Assembly (NCBI RefSeq): GCF_018449695.1
Contig: NZ_JAAVUY010000015.1
Coordinates: 1-64,000 of the forward strand
Length of the DNA: 64,000 bases
From: Bradyrhizobium sp. dw_411
Lineage (GTDB): Bacteria > Pseudomonadota > Alphaproteobacteria > Rhizobiales > Xanthobacteraceae
Direction: 5' to 3'
In this document: piece after piece, positions 17,439 through 26,350 of the stretch
Numbering within the stretch: the stretch's first letter is position 1
Layout: each line of letters opens with the position of its first letter
The notes under the pieces: generated by a model
Seen by the model: the letters and a program-made list of their open reading frames with translations, nothing else
What the model was told of the DNA's origin: nothing
Database searches by the model: none
Translations under genes and position numbers: made by a program

Positions 17439-18665
17439 CTAAGGCTGAACGTCAGGCCGCGCGGCCGCATCCTCCGGCCGCCTTTGCCGCAGCAGCCGTG
17501 CGCAGGCGAAGCCGAGCGCGGTGATGATGCACGCGCTGGTCAGCAAAGTCGGCGTCTTTCCGACATGCAGGATGCCGAAGCCGTAGGCGATCGGTCCCAC
17601 GGTCTGGCCCATGAAGAAGAAAAACGAATGCAGCGACATCGCGGTGGCGCGGGCTTCGACTGAAAGCTCGCTGGCGAACACCTGCAGGCAGCCATGGATG
17701 CTGTAGAATGCCCAGCCCATGAACAACAGGCTGATCCCCTGCACTTTCCAACTGGGACCGAACGCGATGACGGCGAGTTGCAGGCCGACCATCGACCCGC
17801 CCGCGATCATCATGCCCTTGACGCCAAGCCGCGGCAGAAAGCGCGAAACCGTCAGCGTGTAAAACAGACCGCCGAGCGCAAAACCGGCGATGACGAGCCC
17901 GGCAATCGACAGGCTGGTCTCGCCGAGTTCGAACAGGAACGATGCGAGATACGGAAACAATCCCAATACGCAGCAGCCTTCGATGAAGACCGCGGCATAG
18001 CAAAACGCGTTCGGGTTGGTGAAAATCGTGTGATAGCCGTGCCGGAGCGCCGACAGATTGGTCCGGGGTGCGCGCTTGAGCGCCGCGCCGCGAAAGCCCG
18101 CCGCGACCGCGACCGACGCCACGATCACCAGCACGCCGATCAGCGCCAGCACACCGCGCCAGCCGAGAAAGTCGCCGATCACGCCGGAAAACGAAGCGCC
18201 GAGCAGATTGCCGGTCATCGAACCCGCCAGCGTACGCCCGATCGCGACCTGGCGCTTGTCTGGCGCGACGAGGTCACTGACCAAACCGAGTGCCACCGGA
18301 AACACACCGCCGGAAGCGATACCGGCGAGGATACGCGACGCGAACAGCATCGAAAACGATGTCGACAGCGCGCCCAAGATGCTCGCTATGCCCAATAGCA
18401 CCAGGCACACGATCATCAGCCGCGCCTTGCCGAACAGGTCGGCGGCGGCCCCCAGCACGGGCTGGACGATCGCAAAGGTAAAGGCGAATACCGCGACGAA
18501 ACTTGCAGCGGTCGCGATCGTGATGCCGAAATCGTCGGCGACATGCGGCAGCACCGGATCGAGCGCGCGGGTCGACAGGCTGGCGGCGAAATTCGCCAGT
18601 GCGATGATATTGATGGCCGGCGGCATGCGCTGATCGGGCGGCCGCAATACTTTCTGCGGCATCAA
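17439..18665 (-). CDS. MFS transporter (putative drug/solute efflux)
   Basis: A protein of 408 residues with about 12 hydrophobic segments. The loop between helices 2 and 3 carries GAAADLFGKARLMI (MFS motif A form) and helix 5 has GNLLGASFSGVIGDFLGWRG, as in 12-TMS drug-efflux permeases. Its ATG overlaps the stop of kdsA by 4 bp, so the two are translationally coupled although no functional link is obvious. Confidence 0.88.
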   Translation of the reverse strand: MMPQKVLRPPDQRMPPAINIIALANFAASLSTRALDPVLPHVADDFGITIATAASFVAVFAFTFAIVQPVLGAAADLFGKARLMIVCLVLLGIASILGALSTSFSMLFASRILAGIASGGVFPVALGLVSDLVAPDKRQVAIGRTLAGSMTGNLLGASFSGVIGDFLGWRGVLALIGVLVIVASVAVAAGFRGAALKRAPRTNLSALRHGYHTIFTNPNAFCYAAVFIEGCCVLGLFPYLASFLFELGETSLSIAGLVIAGFALGGLFYTLTVSRFLPRLGVKGMMIAGGSMVGLQLAVIAFGPSWKVQGISLLFMGWAFYSIHGCLQVFASELSVEARATAMSLHSFFFFMGQTVGPIAYGFGILHVGKTPTLLTSACIITALGFACARLLRQRRPEDAAARPDVQP

Positions 18666-19552
18666 CGCGCTACATTCTTTTCAGAACCTTGCTTTGCGGA
18701 ATTTTGGGCAATGTTCTTGGTGATGATGTCGAACGCCATCAGCGTCTGCAACAAGCCTTCGAAATCGCGCAGCGGCACCATGTTGGGGCCATCGGACGGC
18801 GCGTGATCGGGATCGGGATGGGTTTCGATGAACACCCCGGCGACGCCGACCGCGACGGCAGCGCGCGCCAGCACCGGCACGAATTCGCGCTCACCGCCCG
18901 ACGAAGTGCCCTTGCCACCGGGCTGCTGCACCGAATGGGTGGCGTCGAAGATCACAGGCGCGCCGGTCGTGCGCGCCAGGATCGGCAGCGCCCGCATGTC
19001 CGACACCAGCGTATTGTAGCCGAACGAAACGCCGCGCTCAGTGACCAGCACGTTGCGATTGCCTGCGCCCGTGATCTTGGCGACGACATTGGCCATGTCC
19101 CACGGCGCCAGGAACTGGCCCTTCTTGACGTTGACGACCTTGCCGGTCGCAGCGGCCGCCACGAGCAGATCGGTCTGCCGGCACAGGAACGCCGGGATCT
19201 GCAACACATCGACCGCCTGCGCGACCTCGGCGCATTGCGCGACTTCGTGGACGTCGGTCAGCACCGGCAATCCCAGCGACGAGCGGATCTCGGCAAAAAT
19301 CGGCAGCGCCTGCGCAAGGCCTATGCCGCGCGCGGCGGATACGCTGGTGCGGTTGGCTTTGTCGAACGAGGTCTTGTAGACGAGGCCGATCTTCAGGCGT
19401 GCCGCAATCTCTTTCAGTGCGGCCGCCACCTCGAGCCCGTGTGCGCGGCTCTCAAGCTGGCACGGGCCGGCGATGATCGAAATCGGCAGGTCATTGCCGA
19501 ATTTGACCGATCCGGCGGCGACGACCGGCGCAGCTGAAATAGTGGCGCTCAA
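18662..19552 (-). CDS. kdsA: 3-deoxy-8-phosphooctulonate (KDO-8-P) synthase
   Basis: Condenses phosphoenolpyruvate with arabinose 5-phosphate in the KDO branch of lipopolysaccharide synthesis. Motifs: IIAGPCQLES, KTSFDKANRTS, FDATHSVQQPGG and a C-terminal IETHPDPDHAPSDGPNM. The Cys in IAGPC, in place of Asn as in E. coli, is the mark of the metal-dependent class. The start chosen is TTG at 19552 because AAGGA lies six bases upstream and it gives 296 residues; an ATG at 19609 would add 19 residues unlike the family. Confidence 0.95.
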   Translation of the reverse strand: MSATISAAPVVAAGSVKFGNDLPISIIAGPCQLESRAHGLEVAAALKEIAARLKIGLVYKTSFDKANRTSVSAARGIGLAQALPIFAEIRSSLGLPVLTDVHEVAQCAEVAQAVDVLQIPAFLCRQTDLLVAAAATGKVVNVKKGQFLAPWDMANVVAKITGAGNRNVLVTERGVSFGYNTLVSDMRALPILARTTGAPVIFDATHSVQQPGGKGTSSGGEREFVPVLARAAVAVGVAGVFIETHPDPDHAPSDGPNMVPLRDFEGLLQTLMAFDIITKNIAQNSAKQGSEKNVAR

Positions 19553-19671
19553 GACTTTTCCTTCGTTACGGCGTCCGCAGACCATGCCGTGCAGCGCCGG
19601 GAGGATCAACCCTCGCGCGCCTTTTCGCCAAGGGGCGTAGCGGTTTTGGCGCCGAAATACGCGCTAAATAT

Positions 19672-20538
19672 CTATGCGGTCTCGAATATCAGGGTTGCGC
19701 CGTGGGCCAGTTCAGGCGGCACCACCAGACGCCCGCCATGGCGCTGCGAGGCGATGCCGTTCTGCCGGTGCAGGGCCTCGGTTTGCGCGGGGTCCGCGAC
19801 GGCAAACCGCAGCGCGCCGAATACCATCCCCTCGCCTGTCGCGCCGATTGAGGCGCCGAACCGGTCGCGAAATGACGTCGGCTGCAGGATGTCGATATCG
19901 CCGTTTTCGGTGTGAGCCGTAACGCCGGACGAACCTGCATCCACCGTGCTGACACCGGTATACGCTTTGATGAAGCCCTGATGACTGGAAGGATTATCGG
20001 CCACCAGCACTACGCCGGGCGAGGCCTTGACGCCGTTGGCATGGGTCTGAAATGCCGGATTCCAGAAGTTTTCCGGAAAATGATGCTGGCACACCGCAAA
20101 GCCTGTGTCAGGCGAAGCTGCGTCCCGCGCAAAGGCCAGCGAGAACGCCAGCTTCACCGGTGTGCCATCAGGCTTGGTGCCTTCGCGGCCGAAATTGAAT
20201 ACGTCGAAGTCCGAAATTCCCGAGGACTCGAACGCGCGTGCATCCTCGATGGCATTGCTGCTATTGAGGAGCAGCATCGAGAATCCCTCCCGCGCGGCGA
20301 GAAAGTCGCGATGGAAGGCGCCGAATGAAAACGAGCGCGCGCCGTGCGGCACGATCTTTTCAGGTTCGGCAACGCTGAGAATCTCGATGAAGCAGTTCTT
20401 TAACTGCACAATGCGGTTATGCGTGCCCCATGGATGGCGGTTGCGCGCGCCGACGGTAAAGCCGGCGCTCGCATAGAACGCCGCCGCCGCGTCGAGATCG
20501 CGGACGGCGTGCACGATGTGGTCGAGACCGTGGGGCAT
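19672..20538 (-). CDS. VOC-family (glyoxalase-like) protein
   Basis: A 288-residue vicinal-oxygen-chelate protein. The first module opens MPHGLDHIVHAVRDLDAAAA with GFTVGARNRHPWGTHNRIV, the metal-binding beta-alpha-beta signature. A second module covers the C-terminal half (FAVCQHHFPENFWNPAFQTH). This size and the HPWGTHN motif match the Glyoxalase_3-type group, whose substrate is unknown. The start at 20538 is preferred over an ATG at 20601, which lies inside an intergenic repeat. Confidence 0.85.
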   Translation of the reverse strand: MPHGLDHIVHAVRDLDAAAAFYASAGFTVGARNRHPWGTHNRIVQLKNCFIEILSVAEPEKIVPHGARSFSFGAFHRDFLAAREGFSMLLLNSSNAIEDARAFESSGISDFDVFNFGREGTKPDGTPVKLAFSLAFARDAASPDTGFAVCQHHFPENFWNPAFQTHANGVKASPGVVLVADNPSSHQGFIKAYTGVSTVDAGSSGVTAHTENGDIDILQPTSFRDRFGASIGATGEGMVFGALRFAVADPAQTEALHRQNGIASQRHGGRLVVPPELAHGATLIFETA

Positions 20539-20558
20539 CCGGGTGACCCGAGCCCTTT

Positions 20559-20659
20559 CTAGAGCGTTTTCGAGCGAAGTGGATACCGGTTCGCATAGCA
20601 ATCAAGTTTACGCAGATTGCGTAGACTTATCTGCGTAGAAAACGCGACAAAACAAAAGA
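20559..20659. repeat. Bradyrhizobium-type intergenic repeat (long copy)
   Basis: It contains AGCGTTTTCGAGCGAAGTGG followed by ATACCGGTTCGC, and later GAAAACGCGACAAAACAAAAG, a well-known non-coding repeat form in Bradyrhizobium genomes. It carries an internal insertion with repeated TCTGCGTAGA/GCGTAGA words (20612-20640). A shorter copy lies at 35151-35191 in the opposite orientation. Confidence 0.7.
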
Positions 20660-20698
20660 TTAGAGCCCGGTTCTGATTCAATCAGAACCGGGCTCTAA
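20660..20698 (-). terminator. Strong hairpin terminator after the NIPSNAP gene
   Basis: A perfect inverted repeat with two 19-base arms (20660-20678 and 20680-20698) around AGAGCCCGGTTCTGATT. On the minus strand it is followed by TCTTTTGTTTTG, giving a Rho-independent terminator 6 bp after the stop at 20705. It is also the tail of the intergenic repeat described above. Confidence 0.85.
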
Positions 20699-20704
20699 GG
20701 CCGG

Positions 20705-21037
20705 TCACTTCACCGATGAGAACGAGGTCGGGACCAGCAGTTGATTGACGATATTGCTGACGATCTGGCCGTCTTCCTCGGTTTTCGCACGGCCGGAGAT
20801 CCAGTCCGGATCGCTCTGGAACGCGGCCCATTTCTTCTCGCGATCGGCCAGTGATTCCCAGGCCAGAAAATAAGTCAATTCCTGGTTGGATTCGCCGACC
20901 AGCGTGGTGAAAAAGCCGGCCTGCTTGATGCCGTGCTTTTCCCACAGCTTCAGCGTGAGGGTCTCGAAACGCTTCAACAGCGCCGGCAGGCGGCCTGGCA
21001 GGCAACGATAGACACGGGTCTCGTAAATCATCGACAT
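20705..21037 (-). CDS. NIPSNAP family protein
   Basis: A 110-residue single-domain NIPSNAP protein of the dimeric alpha+beta barrel fold. It begins MSMIYETRVYRCLPGRLPAL and has the family core LTYFLAWESLADREKKWAAF. Bacterial members are of unknown biochemical role. The gene stands between pyrG and a strong terminator. Confidence 0.88.
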   Translation of the reverse strand: MSMIYETRVYRCLPGRLPALLKRFETLTLKLWEKHGIKQAGFFTTLVGESNQELTYFLAWESLADREKKWAAFQSDPDWISGRAKTEEDGQIVSNIVNQLLVPTSFSSVK

Positions 21038-21133
21038 AACTCCCTGATCTGTTCTCTGATCTGCTCTTGCGGGTGCAGGGATCGTTTTGTCGCAACAATC
21101 GGCGCGCCCGTCAAAGGCCGCCGATGCATAGCA

Positions 21134-22765
21134 TCAAACCAGCCGCGACTGGACCATCGCGGCCTGAACGAATGAGGCGAACAGCGGGTGCGGTTCAAAT
21201 GGGCGTGATTTCAATTCGGGATGGAATTGCACGCCGATGAACCAGGGATGGTCCTCATATTCGACGATCTCCGGCAGCACGCCGTCGGGCGACAGGCCGG
21301 AAAATCGCAGGCCGTGCTGCTCGAGCCGATCTTTATAGGCGGTGTTGACCTCATAGCGATGACGGTGGCGCTCCGAAATCTCCAGCGCCCCGCCATAGAT
21401 TTCCGACACCCGGCTGCCGCGCTTGAGGGCTGCGGGATAGGCGCCAAGGCGCATGGTGCCGCCGAGATCGCCCGCCTTGGTGCGCTTCTCAAGCTCATTG
21501 CCGCGCAGCCATTCCGTCATCAGGCCGACCAGCGGTTCCGGCGTCGGACCGAACTCGGTCGAATTGGCCTGCTCGATGCCGACCAGATTGCGCGCGGCCT
21601 CGATCACCGCCATCTGCATCCCGAAGCAGATACCGAAATACGGCACGTTACGCTCGCGCGCGAATTGGGCCGCGCGGATCTTGCCCTCAGCGCCGCGCTG
21701 GCCGAAGCCGCCGGGCACCAGAATGCCGTTGACGTGTTCCAGGAACGGCGCGGGATCCTCGTTCTCGAACACCTCGCTCTCGATCCAGTCGAGATTGACC
21801 TTCACCTTGTTGGCAATGCCGCCATGCGACAGCGCCTCGGTCAGCGATTTATACGCATCCTTCATGCCGGTGTACTTGCCGACGATCGCGATCGTCACCG
21901 CACCCTCGGGATTGCGCACCCGCTCGTTGATCACGTGCCAGCTTTGCAGCGCGGGGGGAGCCTTCGGCTCGATGCCGAACGCCGCCAGCACTTCGTCGTC
22001 GAGGCCGGCGGCGTGATAACCCTCCGGCACTGCATAGATGTTGTCGACGTCGCGCGCCTCGATCACGGCGCTTTCACGCACGTTGCAGAACAGGCCGAGC
22101 TTGCGGCGCTCTTCCTTCGGGATCGGGCGGTCGGTACGGCACAGCAGGATATCCGGCTGGATGCCGATCGAACGCAGTTCCTTGACCGAATGCTGGGTCG
22201 GTTTTGTCTTCAATTCGCCGGCGCTTGGGATGAACGGCAGCAGCGTCAGATGAATGTAGATGGCGTGGTCGCGCGGCAGATCGTTCTTGATCTGGCGGAT
22301 CGCCTCGAAGAATGGCAGGCCTTCGATGTCGCCGACGGTGCCGCCGATCTCGCACAGCACGAAATCGAATTCGTCATTGCTGTCGAGGATGAAATCCTTG
22401 ATCGCGTTGGTGACGTGCGGAATCACCTGGATGGTAGCGCCGAGATAATCGCCGCGCCGCTCCTTGGTCAGAATATCCTGATAGATGCGGCCGGTGGTGA
22501 TGTTGTCGGCCTTGGTCGCCGGACGCCCGGTGAAGCGCTCATAGTGGCCGAGATCGAGATCGGTCTCCGCACCGTCATCGGTCACGAACACTTCGCCATG
22601 CTGGTAGGGCGACATCGTTCCGGGGTCGAGATTGAGATAGGGATCGAGCTTGCGCAGCCGGACCTTGTAGCCACGCGCCTGCAACAGCGCACCGAGTGCC
22701 GCCGAAGCCAGACCTTTGCCGAGCGAGGAAACCACGCCGCCGGTGATGAAGATATACCGCGCCAT
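21134..22765 (-). CDS. pyrG: CTP synthase
   Basis: Aminates UTP to CTP with glutamine and ATP. At 543 residues it is full length. The N-terminal synthetase domain has MARYIFITGGVVSSLGKGL (P-loop). The C-terminal class I amidotransferase domain has the nucleophile Cys in YFGICFGMQ and the His-Glu pair in GVQFHPELKSRP. It lies in the conserved tpiA-secG-pyrG-kdsA order. Confidence 0.98.
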   Translation of the reverse strand: MARYIFITGGVVSSLGKGLASAALGALLQARGYKVRLRKLDPYLNLDPGTMSPYQHGEVFVTDDGAETDLDLGHYERFTGRPATKADNITTGRIYQDILTKERRGDYLGATIQVIPHVTNAIKDFILDSNDEFDFVLCEIGGTVGDIEGLPFFEAIRQIKNDLPRDHAIYIHLTLLPFIPSAGELKTKPTQHSVKELRSIGIQPDILLCRTDRPIPKEERRKLGLFCNVRESAVIEARDVDNIYAVPEGYHAAGLDDEVLAAFGIEPKAPPALQSWHVINERVRNPEGAVTIAIVGKYTGMKDAYKSLTEALSHGGIANKVKVNLDWIESEVFENEDPAPFLEHVNGILVPGGFGQRGAEGKIRAAQFARERNVPYFGICFGMQMAVIEAARNLVGIEQANSTEFGPTPEPLVGLMTEWLRGNELEKRTKAGDLGGTMRLGAYPAALKRGSRVSEIYGGALEISERHRHRYEVNTAYKDRLEQHGLRFSGLSPDGVLPEIVEYEDHPWFIGVQFHPELKSRPFEPHPLFASFVQAAMVQSRLV

Positions 22766-22947
22766 GGGGCTTAACCTTTAAGGCTACCGGCACGATTCGC
22801 CAAAACGAATCGCACGCCGCAGCGAACATTTTGCCGGGCTGTGGGTGACTTAGAATTTGAAGTCTTGGAATTTAAAGTATTGTCAGTGTGTTGATAGGGA
22901 TTGCTGATGCAGGACGGTAGATGCCGTCCATGCATGGCCATCCCGCT

Positions 22948-23334
22948 TTATTGCGAACGCGGCGCCTGCGGGCCGGATGGCGCAGGCTGATTCTGCTGCT
23001 CGTCGGTCTTCTTGAGCGAATCCAGCACGCCGCCGCCACTGGTCGGAGCCAGCGGCTGCGCGCCGCCGCCCGGCTGCGATTGCGTCACGGGATTGATGAT
23101 CGAACTCGGCTTGCGGTCGTAGCTCGCGAGCCAGGACAGGAACAGGCTGGTCAGGAAGAAGCCCACCGCCAGAACCGCCGTCGTGCGCGTCAACAGATTG
23201 GCCGTGCCGCGGCTCGACATGAAGCCGGCGCCGCCACCAACCCCAAGGCCGCCGCCCTCGGATTTTTGCAACAGCACGGTCGCGATCAAGGTCGCGACGA
23301 TCATCAGATGGATTACGATAACGACGGTCTGCAT
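22948..23334 (-). CDS. secG: Preprotein translocase subunit SecG
   Basis: A small inner-membrane subunit that assists SecYEG translocation. The 128-residue protein has two membrane segments (about 3-22 and 55-75), the conserved LLQKSEGGGLGVGGG loop with TANLLTRTTAVLA, and a long polar Gln/Pro tail common in Rhizobiales. The start chosen is MQTVVIVIHLM; the ATG at 23379 adds 15 unrelated residues. It lies between tpiA and pyrG, as is typical. Confidence 0.95.
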   Translation of the reverse strand: MQTVVIVIHLMIVATLIATVLLQKSEGGGLGVGGGAGFMSSRGTANLLTRTTAVLAVGFFLTSLFLSWLASYDRKPSSIINPVTQSQPGGGAQPLAPTSGGGVLDSLKKTDEQQNQPAPSGPQAPRSQ

Positions 23335-23478
23335 CTCTACCTTCCGTCGCAAACCAAACGCGCCGGTAGCCGGCAGCATCTTAGGGCTTGCGGTGTTTTG
23401 AGTTGCGCGGTGTTACACGATCGGATGGGGGATTGTCACCCCCGGGACGTGGTCATGCCTGCGCTATCAAGCCGTTAG

Positions 23479-24237
23479 TTAGGGGCAATCGGCCGCAATC
23501 GCAAGAAAGTCTGATGCTTTCAGGCTGGCGCCACCGATCAGGGCCCCGTTGACGTTGGCAACCGCCATCAATTCCGCGGCGTTAGAGGGTTTTACGGAAC
23601 CGCCGTAGAGGATGCGCATACTGGCCCCCTCGCCGCTAAACCGAGTCATCAGGGTTTGCCGTATAAACTTATGAATTTGCTCGACATCTCCGGCCGTTGG
23701 CGTGAGACCGGTTCCGATCGCCCAGACCGGCTCGTAGGCCACCACAAGCTTGGCCGCGGTGGCGCCGTCCGGGAGTGATCCCTTGAGCTGGCTGCCGCAA
23801 ATATCGAGGGTTTGCCCGGCATCGCGCTGAGCCTGGGTCTCGCCGATGCAGACAATGGCCAAAAGGCCCGCGCGCCACGCCGCCTCGGCCTTTTGCCGGA
23901 CCAGCGCATCGTTCTCGCCGTGGTCGGCCCGCCGCTCGGAATGGCCGACGATCACGGCGCTGGCGCCGGCATCGGCCAGCATTTCGGCCGAAATATCCCC
24001 GGTATGGGCGCCCGATGCCTTGGGGTGGCAATCCTGCCCCCCGACCGCAAGGGCTTTTGAGCCACGCGCTTTGTCGGCAAAGGCCGTGATCAGCGTCACC
24101 GGCGGGCAAACCAAGAGGTCCGCCTTGCTCGTAACCCTGGACGCGCCTGCCAGCATCGCCTCAAACTCGGCCATGGACGCCTTGAGGCCGTTCATTTTCC
24201 AGTTGCCGGCGATCAGCGGCCGATGGGTATTGGTCAT
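23479..24237 (-). CDS. tpiA: Triosephosphate isomerase
   Basis: Interconverts dihydroxyacetone phosphate and glyceraldehyde 3-phosphate. 252 residues. Motifs: AGNWKMNG at the N-terminus (substrate Asn and Lys), the catalytic His in VIVGHSERR, the catalytic Glu in VVAYEPVWAIGTG with the flexible loop after it, and LYGGSVKPSNA near the end. The start MTNTHRPLIAG is used rather than the upstream ATG at 24267. Confidence 0.97.
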   Translation of the reverse strand: MTNTHRPLIAGNWKMNGLKASMAEFEAMLAGASRVTSKADLLVCPPVTLITAFADKARGSKALAVGGQDCHPKASGAHTGDISAEMLADAGASAVIVGHSERRADHGENDALVRQKAEAAWRAGLLAIVCIGETQAQRDAGQTLDICGSQLKGSLPDGATAAKLVVAYEPVWAIGTGLTPTAGDVEQIHKFIRQTLMTRFSGEGASMRILYGGSVKPSNAAELMAVANVNGALIGGASLKASDFLAIAADCP

Positions 24238-24370
24238 GTCGAATTCCCTGAGATTTGGCTCAATCAAGCGCTAGCAGAGCCGGCACACCCCCGCCAGATA
24301 CTCGCCACGGGAGCCCCCGGAGAACCTAACCACTTCATTTGGACAATTCTCGGGTCCGTCCTCTCCCTCC

Positions 24371-25108
24371 TTACAGCCGCTCACGCAGTTGCCGCACGAT
24401 CTGAGCCGTTGAATCGTCGATATGCCCGCAGAGGATTTGAGTTGCGGTTTTCGCATCGCGCGTCAGCGCCGCGTCGACCAGTGCCTGCTCCTGCTGCCGG
24501 CCGGCGCGCGTTGAACCCGCATTGAGGATGACCAACCGGCGGTAGCGGTCGAACTGGCAAACCAATAGCCAGTCGAAATGCAACAGCCAGGGCGACGGAC
24601 AAGCCGCGATCAACGACTGATGGAAATTGCGATGCCGCCGCTCCCATTCATAGGTCGGCTCGTTGAGCTTCGAATTCGGACGATAGGTCGCTTCGAGTTT
24701 CCGCAACTGATGATAGTCGGCGATCAGGCGGCCTTCCCACGCGTCGTCGCCGGCCTTGATCGATCGCTCGAGCGCAAGACTTTCGATGCGCCGACGGTTT
24801 TCCGCAACATCGATGAATTCAGCGACCGACATCGGCGCCACGCGGAACCCGCGGTTGCTCTCGTTCGCAACCAGACCATCCGCGGTCAGCCGCGACAGGG
24901 CTTCGCGCAGCGGAGAGGCCCCGACACCGTAGCGGCGGCTGAGATCCTGCACGCGCAGCTTTTCCGAGGCGGCAAGCGTACCGCTGACGATATCGTCACG
25001 CAGCCGCTGCAACACATGCTCGGTCAGCGTTGGCGCTGACACGGCGGGATCGACCGCCATCGGCTTCGGTGGCTCGGGCTTTGCCCGTGCGCGTGATTGA
25101 ACTTTCAT
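24371..25108 (-). CDS. GntR-family (FadR/FCD) transcriptional regulator
   Basis: A 245-residue regulator. The winged HTH (about residues 28-95) reads LRDDIVSGTLAASEKLRVQD and YGVGASPLREALSRLTADGL; the C-terminal helical FCD domain carries His/Asp metal or effector positions (HRNFHQSLIAACPSPWLL). It is divergent from the binding-protein gene at 25290, and a 9-bp-arm palindrome lies between them. It most likely represses that small cluster in response to a carboxylate ligand. Confidence 0.9.
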   Translation of the reverse strand: MKVQSRARAKPEPPKPMAVDPAVSAPTLTEHVLQRLRDDIVSGTLAASEKLRVQDLSRRYGVGASPLREALSRLTADGLVANESNRGFRVAPMSVAEFIDVAENRRRIESLALERSIKAGDDAWEGRLIADYHQLRKLEATYRPNSKLNEPTYEWERRHRNFHQSLIAACPSPWLLHFDWLLVCQFDRYRRLVILNAGSTRAGRQQEQALVDAALTRDAKTATQILCGHIDDSTAQIVRQLRERL

Positions 25109-25188
25109 CAGGTCGCTCGCTTCGACGGCAATGCAAGAACTCTCCTATACGCCTTCCATTCCCGGCCGCGAACTAAAATCCGATGATA

Positions 25189-25212
25189 ATCGATAAAATT
25201 GACTTTATCGAT
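25189..25212. promoter_or_regulatory. Palindromic operator candidate for the GntR regulator
   Basis: Perfect inverted repeat ATCGATAAA (25189-25197) - six bases - TTTATCGAT (25204-25212), in the divergent intergenic region between the GntR gene and the binding-protein gene. The A+T-rich perfect dyad in GC-rich DNA and the divergent setting are typical of a local regulator site. Confidence 0.7.
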
Positions 25213-25289
25213 AAAACTTGTTTTGTCGGCACGTGGATTGCATAACTTGCAGCGCACGCAAATCTAGCGCGCCCGCGAGGGAGTTGATT

Positions 25290-26324
25290 ATGAGATCGAT
25301 CACACGACGCTCCGTCATTGCGGGCACGGCCATGCTCCCGTTTGTCGCGCGAGCGCGCGCGGCGCCGCCGACGAAGATCCGCTTCACGCTCGATTGGAAA
25401 TACCAGGGCGTTCACGCATGGTTTTATGTGGCGCGCGACAAGGGCTATTTCAGCGACGAAGGGCTCGAGGTCGTTATCGACCAGGGCGAAGGATCGGCAG
25501 CAACGATATCCCGTATCATGACCGGCAATTATGAAGCCGGGTTCGGCGACATCAATGCCCTGATCGCAGCCGCCGCGCAGAAGCCCGAGCAGGCGCCGCG
25601 CATGGTCTACGAAATGTACAATCGCGGACCGTCCGTGGTGGTGACGCGCGCCGACGGGCCGATCAAGACGCTCAGGGATCTTGCAGGCCGCACGGTCGGA
25701 GCCCCCGCAGGCAGCGCATCCGCGCGGCTCCTGCCGCTTTTGGCACGCATCAACGGCATCGACTACGACAAGATCGAAAAGCAGAACGTCGCGGCGAACC
25801 TGCAAGAGCAGATGCTGATCACGTCGAAGCTCGACGGCATACTCGGCTTCAACTACTCGATCTACGTCAATCTGATGCAGGCGAAGTTCGATCCGGACAA
25901 GGATGCGCGCTGGTTCAGTTATTCGGATTTCGGCCTTGATCTCTACTCCAACGGCGTGATGGCCTCCCAATCATTCATCAAGAACAATCCGGACGCGGTG
26001 CGCGGCCTCGTCCGCGCCATCCATCGCGGCTTCAAGGCAACGATCGCCGACGTCGACGGCGCCATCAAGTCGATGTTGGCGGTCGAACCGTTGCTGAACA
26101 CGAATGTCGAGAAGCAACGCCTCGACTACACGCTGCGCCACGTCATGGGGACACCCTGGACCAACGCAAACGGCTTTGGCGGCGTCGATCCTGCAAAGCT
26201 GGAAACGTCGATCAAGGCCGTGGTCGAGGGCTACCAGTTGCCGCGCACGCCTGCGCCGGGCGAGGTGTTCGATCCGGCCTTCCTCGCCCCGGCCGGTGAA
26301 CGCCATCTCGCTCTGCCCGGCTAA
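25290..26324 (+). CDS. ABC transporter substrate-binding protein (NMT1/THI5-like)
   Basis: A periplasmic binding protein of 344 residues. The N-terminus looks like a Tat signal (SITRRSVIAGTAMLPFVARA). The mature domain starts KIRFTLDWKYQGVHAWFYVA and has AGFGDINALIAAAAQ and LAGRTVGAPAGSASARL, as in NMT1-type nitrate/taurine/pyrimidine-precursor binding proteins. The start at 25290 was chosen because a GAGGGAG box lies 8 bp upstream. No permease or ATPase gene is adjacent, so it is an orphan receptor within the window. Confidence 0.9.
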   Translation: MRSITRRSVIAGTAMLPFVARARAAPPTKIRFTLDWKYQGVHAWFYVARDKGYFSDEGLEVVIDQGEGSAATISRIMTGNYEAGFGDINALIAAAAQKPEQAPRMVYEMYNRGPSVVVTRADGPIKTLRDLAGRTVGAPAGSASARLLPLLARINGIDYDKIEKQNVAANLQEQMLITSKLDGILGFNYSIYVNLMQAKFDPDKDARWFSYSDFGLDLYSNGVMASQSFIKNNPDAVRGLVRAIHRGFKATIADVDGAIKSMLAVEPLLNTNVEKQRLDYTLRHVMGTPWTNANGFGGVDPAKLETSIKAVVEGYQLPRTPAPGEVFDPAFLAPAGERHLALPG

Positions 26325-26350
26325 AGCCGCCCACTCAATCAGGTGACATT